Of a stretch of 64,000 nucleotides of DNA, positions 63,919 to 64,000 are shown piece after piece; position 1 is the first letter of the stretch; each line of letters begins with the position of its first letter. The notes below the pieces were generated by a model, which saw only the letters and a list, made by a program, of their open reading frames with translations, had not been told where the DNA came from and ran no database searches. This DNA is from Thermococcus sp. JdFR-02 (GTDB lineage: Archaea; Methanobacteriota_B; Thermococci; Thermococcales; Thermococcaceae): positions 62,001 through 126,000 of the forward strand of contig MTLP01000042.1 of the NCBI GenBank assembly GCA_002009975.1, read 5' to 3'. The position numbers and the translations under genes were made by a program.

Positions 63919-64000
63919 ATGGTAGAAAATTATACAGAATTGGGTATTTATGACAATGTCCTTCAAACAATTGGAAAGACCCCTATAATCAGGCTTAGAC
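63919..64000 (+). CDS. Cysteine synthase-like PLP enzyme (3'-truncated)
   Basis: Only the first 27 codons are in the window. They read as a fold type II PLP enzyme N-terminus, ending TIGKTPIIRLR, the signature of cysteine synthase/cystathionine beta-synthase. The ATG at 63919 follows TAGGTGAGGGCT. The end lies beyond the window. Confidence 0.7.
   Translation, partial: MVENYTELGIYDNVLQTIGKTPIIRLR

Noticed and set aside
1-64000. CRISPR array or insertion sequence
   Set aside because: No regularly spaced repeats and no transposase-like protein were seen in either strand.

Overview
This window is from the chromosome of a low-GC, hyperthermophilic euryarchaeon of the order Thermococcales (Thermococcus, Pyrococcus or Palaeococcus). 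The evidence: SurR beside protein disulfide oxidoreductase, replication factor C small and large subunits in tandem, archaeal type IA topoisomerase with C-terminal zinc fingers, membrane LonB, archaeal ABCE1, HypE, tungsten/molybdenum cofactor genes, a tRNA with encoded CCA, GGTG-type ribosome binding sites, and GC-rich small RNA genes in AT-rich spacers. There are no CRISPR arrays, insertion sequences or inteins; this is mostly a dense housekeeping chromosome with a few accessory islands.

Layout. 1-5 kb: the end of an unrecognised beta-rich protein, then a tight minus-strand operon (adenylate kinase, MoaD-like protein, MTH1187 protein, methyltransferase, ParB-like protein), a DUF2258-like protein, and TrmY. 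5.2-12 kb: a candidate structured RNA, topA, a lipid-type FAD reductase with ferredoxin and the redox regulator SurR, divergent from pdo through a full SurR operator, then queE and a box C/D RNA. 12-22 kb: an aldolase, a sugar kinase, a Nudix hydrolase, an ABC exporter, a DHPS-like protein, cyclic 2,3-diphosphoglycerate synthetase, TatD, a box C/D RNA, and a DUF512-type radical SAM protein. 22-30 kb: a 43-residue C2H2 zinc-finger protein, a PPC-domain protein, RFC small and large subunits, tRNA-Val, ABCE1, RidA, and a JAMM protease.

30-42 kb: a membrane-anchored winged-helix protein next to a secreted coiled-coil protein, two TauE/SafE transporters, an M42 peptidase, a 2-hydroxyacid dehydrogenase, proS, CbiZ, a NodU-type carbamoyltransferase and an AAA ATPase. 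42-55 kb: an aminotransferase, a phosphoesterase, moeA and moaB, a lone ECF-type ATPase, SppA, an AI-2E family protein, a HypE paralogue, two oppositely oriented box C/D RNAs, a DUF2666-like protein, hypE, an H/ACA RNA and lonB.

55-64 kb is the most distinctive part. It begins with a CooC-like ATPase, a NifX-family protein and a ferredoxin around a perfect promoter palindrome. A copper island follows: thioredoxin, CopA, the TRASH-domain regulator CopR, a frameshifted CcdA-like membrane protein, a small secreted protein, and a membrane-anchored Met/His-rich protein that looks like a copper binder. Next come a methyltransferase, an Lrp-type regulator with a five-cysteine tail that shares an operator-like element with a divergent DUF2892 gene, and a membrane protein carrying a cytochrome b5 domain, which is unusual in a lineage thought to lack haem synthesis. 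The window ends inside a cysteine synthase-like gene.

Together the accessory genes deal with thiol redox (SurR, Pdo, thioredoxins, CcdA-like), metal handling (CopA/CopR, CooC, HypE) and cofactor salvage. The RNA genes (four box C/D, one H/ACA, one tRNA, one unassigned) were recognised by eye from boxes and stems; their targets have not been determined.
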